DNA from: an uncultured Holophagaceae bacterium
GTDB lineage: Bacteria > Acidobacteriota > Holophagae > Holophagales > Holophagaceae
Length of the DNA stretch: 40,932 nucleotides
Reading direction: 5' to 3'
NCBI GenBank assembly: GCA_903873655.1
Contig: CAIQPH010000312.1
Coordinates: 1-40,932, forward strand
Under the pieces are notes generated by a model. That model was given only the letters and a program-made list of their open reading frames with translations. It did not search any database and had not been told where the DNA came from. How positions within the stretch are numbered: the stretch's first letter is position 1; each line of letters starts with the position of its first letter. Positions 38,048-40,932 of this stretch are shown in pieces. The position numbers were made by a program, and so were the translations under genes.

Positions 38048-39664
38048 ATGGATTTCTCCGTGCTCGACAGAATGACCGTCAGGGCGAAGCTCTGGGTCCT
38101 GGCTGGTGGCCTCATGGGTGTCGCTGTCCTGCTATGGGTGGTGGCCTTCTGGCTTTCCGCGCGGCAGACGGCGCAATCGAGTCGGTTGGCATCCACCATC
38201 CTGGCCGTGGCGAGGGCTTCAGATACTACCCGCGAATCCCAGGCGGATTTCAAGGCCCAGGTCCAGGACTGGAAGGACTTGCTGTTGCGTGGGCATGATC
38301 CCGCCATGATGGCCAAGTACAGGGGTGAGTTTGAAAAATATGAGAAGGAAGTCCAGGACGACTTCCGGAAACTCATCGGACAGTTGGAAGGCTTGGGTAT
38401 CAGCACTGATCCAGTGAAAAATGCCATCGAGGAACATAATAAACTCGGGCAGAAGTACCGGGACGCACTTGCAACCTGGAAGGCGGGTGATCCCCTCGCT
38501 TACCGATCCGTGGATGGCCAGGTCAAGGGGATGGACCGGCCCATGTCCGCAGCCATGGGAGAACTATCCGCGTCCATTTTGAAGGAGTCAGACCGGATCA
38601 GGAGCCAGGAAGAGGCTGCGATGGCCGAGCTCGTCAGGTGGAGCAGAATCATCCAGACAATCCTACTTGGGGTTGGCCTTGCTATGGGTGTCATCCTGGC
38701 CAAGGCAATCCTCGGCCGAATCGAGTCCTCCATCGCTGAGGTATCAAAGGGCATGGAGCGAATGGTGGCGGGGGATCTCACCCTTGGCGTTACGGTCACA
38801 TCCAGCGATGAACTCGGACAGATGGCCAAGGATTTCAATAACCTGCTCAAGCGGTTCCAGGACCTCTTTGCAGAGCTTCGAGACGCGAGTACCCAGGTCG
38901 CCAGCGGGGCCACGGAGCTGTCAGCCACCGCCAATGAGGTGGGACGGGCCAGCGAGGAGATCGCCCAGTTTGCCGAGGGCCAGCGCCAGGCTTCCGAGGG
39001 CACATCTGCTGCCATGACCGAGTTCGCAGCCTCCATCCAGGAAGTCTCGGCGAATATCCGGACCAGCAACGTCCAGACAGAAACCATGGTCAAGGCCACG
39101 GACGAGGGCGCCAAGCAGGGCAAAGCCACGGTCCGTGCGATGAAGGATATTCGTGAGGCATCCCAGGAGATGGTGAAGGCAGTGGCGGTCATACAGGACA
39201 TCGCTCGCCAGACCAACTTGCTGTCCCTCAATGCCGCCATCGAGGCAGCCAAGGCTGGGGTGCACGGCAAGGGCTTTGCAGTGGTCGCGGAAGAGGTCAG
39301 GAAACTTGCGGAGCGGAGCGCCGAGGCCGCCAAACAGATCGGTGATCTCATCTCTCAGACCGAGAAGGCCATGCAGGAGGGCGTCCGGACGGTGGAAGGT
39401 ACGGAACTCACCATCCGGACGATCCAGGAAAACATCCAAGCTGTGGCTTCGGCTTCCAAGGAGATCGCCATGGCCACAGAGGAGCAGAGCCGGACCTCGG
39501 ATGAAGTGGCGAAGCAGGTGGAGTCAACCTCACTGGCCACGGAGCGCAGCGCAGCGGCTTCCACGGAACTCTCTCATACGGTGGCGGAGGTCAACCGGAC
39601 CGCCGAACATCTAGCCCGGATCTCGGAGAACCTCGCCACCGCCGTATCGAGGTTCAGAACCTGA
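38048..39664 (+). CDS. Methyl-accepting chemotaxis protein
   Basis: TM-periplasmic-TM, [54 protein letters not shown] ggagg upstream. Confidence 0.95.
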   Translation: MDFSVLDRMTVRAKLWVLAGGLMGVAVLLWVVAFWLSARQTAQSSRLASTILAVARASDTTRESQADFKAQVQDWKDLLLRGHDPAMMAKYRGEFEKYEKEVQDDFRKLIGQLEGLGISTDPVKNAIEEHNKLGQKYRDALATWKAGDPLAYRSVDGQVKGMDRPMSAAMGELSASILKESDRIRSQEEAAMAELVRWSRIIQTILLGVGLAMGVILAKAILGRIESSIAEVSKGMERMVAGDLTLGVTVTSSDELGQMAKDFNNLLKRFQDLFAELRDASTQVASGATELSATANEVGRASEEIAQFAEGQRQASEGTSAAMTEFAASIQEVSANIRTSNVQTETMVKATDEGAKQGKATVRAMKDIREASQEMVKAVAVIQDIARQTNLLSLNAAIEAAKAGVHGKGFAVVAEEVRKLAERSAEAAKQIGDLISQTEKAMQEGVRTVEGTELTIRTIQENIQAVASASKEIAMATEEQSRTSDEVAKQVESTSLATERSAAASTELSHTVAEVNRTAEHLARISENLATAVSRFRT

Positions 39665-39729
39665 CGGAGGCTGGAAGGAACAATCTCAGCATGAGATCCA
39701 GCCCCTTACTAATCTGATCAATAAACAAG

Positions 39730-39750
39730 TGATTACTTATAAGTGAATCA
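39730..39750. promoter_or_regulatory. Imperfect palindrome TGATTACTTATAAGTGAATCA, candidate operator/promoter element
   Basis: ACTTATAAGT perfect core with flanking TGATT/AATCA, about 40 bp upstream of the orphan ORF. Confidence 0.3.
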
Positions 39751-39788
39751 GTACTGGTCGATGATGTTGGGACGGATTCCGGACCAAG

Positions 39789-40532
39789 ATGCCTGAACGA
39801 GCCTTCTATACCCGCTCTCCAATGCTGGCCGACTTGAAGCGGCTTGTGCAGGAGAACGCTCGTGGTGAATACAACTTTGATAGGTTCAGGCAGCTGTTCA
39901 CCGCTGTAGATGACTACTGTGCTGTACATTTCCCCGCTGAGGATCGAGGAGGCTGGTTCAGCCCCAGGGTTGTAGGCGGTGCACAGGTAAGCCATATACC
40001 ACCCCAAGTTGTCTTCGCCGTCTTCGGCATCTATATGCACTTGGCATATGGAGATGTGGATCCTGTTCCATTCCTAGCCGGTCCGCTGGAAATGCATGGT
40101 GCGACAGCCGTAACCCTGGAACCTACAGATCGCTTCATGGTTGTGGACAGGGCAGGGAACGCTCACCCCATGACGGACTGCTTGATCATTGCTCCCACTT
40201 CGACACCGGTGTCTTGGACCCTGGACACTTACGGGCTGCCTGGGCTACGACCGGGCATTGCGGTTATCGGCTGGCACGCTGCCGCACAACCTAACTGGAC
40301 TGCCTTGATCACGGCACAATTCCTCTTGCATGTTGAATCCAAGAAAGTCCTTGACCCCCTGGCGACGTTCACGGAAGAGGAAGAAGAACTGTTCTTTTCC
40401 GAACCCGTGATCCAGGGCAGGTTGGGAAGGCATAGAGCCAGGCTGGCCGAAACATTTGCCACCTCACTAGAGGTGCTCGAACGGAATTCGTCCACGGCCC
40501 TTCAGGTTATTGAAGCTTATCTCGCCCTTTAG
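39789..40532 (+). CDS. Hypothetical protein of unknown family (247 aa)
   Basis: Long ORF with protein-like composition (MPERAFYTRSPMLADLKRLVQENARGEYNFDRFRQLFTAVDDYCAVHF...); no domain recognised and no clear SD. Confidence 0.65.
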   Translation: MPERAFYTRSPMLADLKRLVQENARGEYNFDRFRQLFTAVDDYCAVHFPAEDRGGWFSPRVVGGAQVSHIPPQVVFAVFGIYMHLAYGDVDPVPFLAGPLEMHGATAVTLEPTDRFMVVDRAGNAHPMTDCLIIAPTSTPVSWTLDTYGLPGLRPGIAVIGWHAAAQPNWTALITAQFLLHVESKKVLDPLATFTEEEEELFFSEPVIQGRLGRHRARLAETFATSLEVLERNSSTALQVIEAYLAL

Positions 40533-40628
40533 CCGACTCAGGCTCATTGCATTCTTCAAGTGACTGGAACCACCAGTCCAGGCCAGTTCTAACTGGCTGA
40601 TTCGGGCAATTCCACAAGGACTGCATTC

Positions 40629-40932
40629 AGGGGCCGCTACCTGCCAGCATTTCTGTGATTTCGAATCCCTGCCTCCTCAACCCAAAAAGACTCCATTGAG
40701 AAGGGAGAACGAGGACGAGCGAGGACGGGATTCCCTCCGGAGCCACCGCTGCGCGGCGTCCCCTCCGGCCGCACGAAATGCTGGCACGTGGCTGATCCCT
40801 TCCGACAGCCCCCCGGGCTGTCTCCAGGGGCCGCTACCTGCCAGCATTTCAGTGATTTCGAATCCCTGCCACCTCAACCCAAAAAGACTCCATTGAGAAG
40901 CGAGAACGAGGACGTGCGTGGACGGGAGTCCC
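40629..40932. repeat. Tandem ~197-bp duplication containing structured repeat copy B; runs off the window
   Basis: aggggccgctacctgccagcatttc...cgaatccctgcc...ctcaacccaaaaagactccattgagaag at 40629 and again at 40826, offset 197 bp. Confidence 0.88.
40727..40866. repeat. Structured repeat element, copy B
   Basis: gggattc/gaatccc, gaaatgctggca/tgccagcatttc, gacagccc-ccc-gggctgtc nested stems; homologous to 33783-33925. Confidence 0.88.

Noticed and set aside
40629-40932. CRISPR array or integron attC array
   Set aside because: Unit is ~197 bp with only two visible copies, no short direct repeats with unique spacers, and no RYYYAAC/GTTRRRY core pairs.

Overview
The window is about 40.9 kb of GC-rich bacterial chromosome. 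Gene content (Oar-like TonB receptor, HRDISPQN-type Ser/Thr kinase, many two-component and chemotaxis genes) suggests an Acidobacteriota/Holophagaceae-like host; this taxonomic placement is inference only. Most of 1-35.6 kb is densely packed, apparently ordinary chromosome: a UvrD-type helicase (5'-truncated), SRPBCC and TIGR01777 proteins, an aminotransferase plus prephenate dehydratase, an FAD oxidoreductase, a two-domain polyphosphate:AMP phosphotransferase, a PPRP/DUF299 protein, sensor kinases, NAD+ synthase, a TonB receptor, two MCPs, MutS2, S21, a Ser/Thr kinase, ScpB/Psd, TauE/SafE, an IMPDH/GMP reductase family protein, a PLP Cys/Met-metabolism enzyme, MBL and metallophosphoesterase proteins, PepD, tRNA-Leu(CAA) and tRNA-Ser(GGA). 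From 35.6 to 40.9 kb the DNA looks accessory or decaying, with two genes each broken by one in-frame stop, a gene remnant, an orphan ORF and structured repeats. The observations most worth following up are: (i) a tandem relay of 74-bp units just upstream of NAD+ synthase, each encoding a 25-aa peptide and coupled to the next by a GTGA overlap; (ii) a ~140-bp multi-stem repeat (copies at 33.8 and 40.7 kb) whose inner stem differs in sequence but keeps its pairing; (iii) in-frame TGA and TAA codons inside otherwise intact reading frames; (iv) an inverted-repeat family built from CAGGCTTCAGGCTCC that fills two convergent intergenic gaps. All homology calls come from motif recognition by eye; no searches were run.
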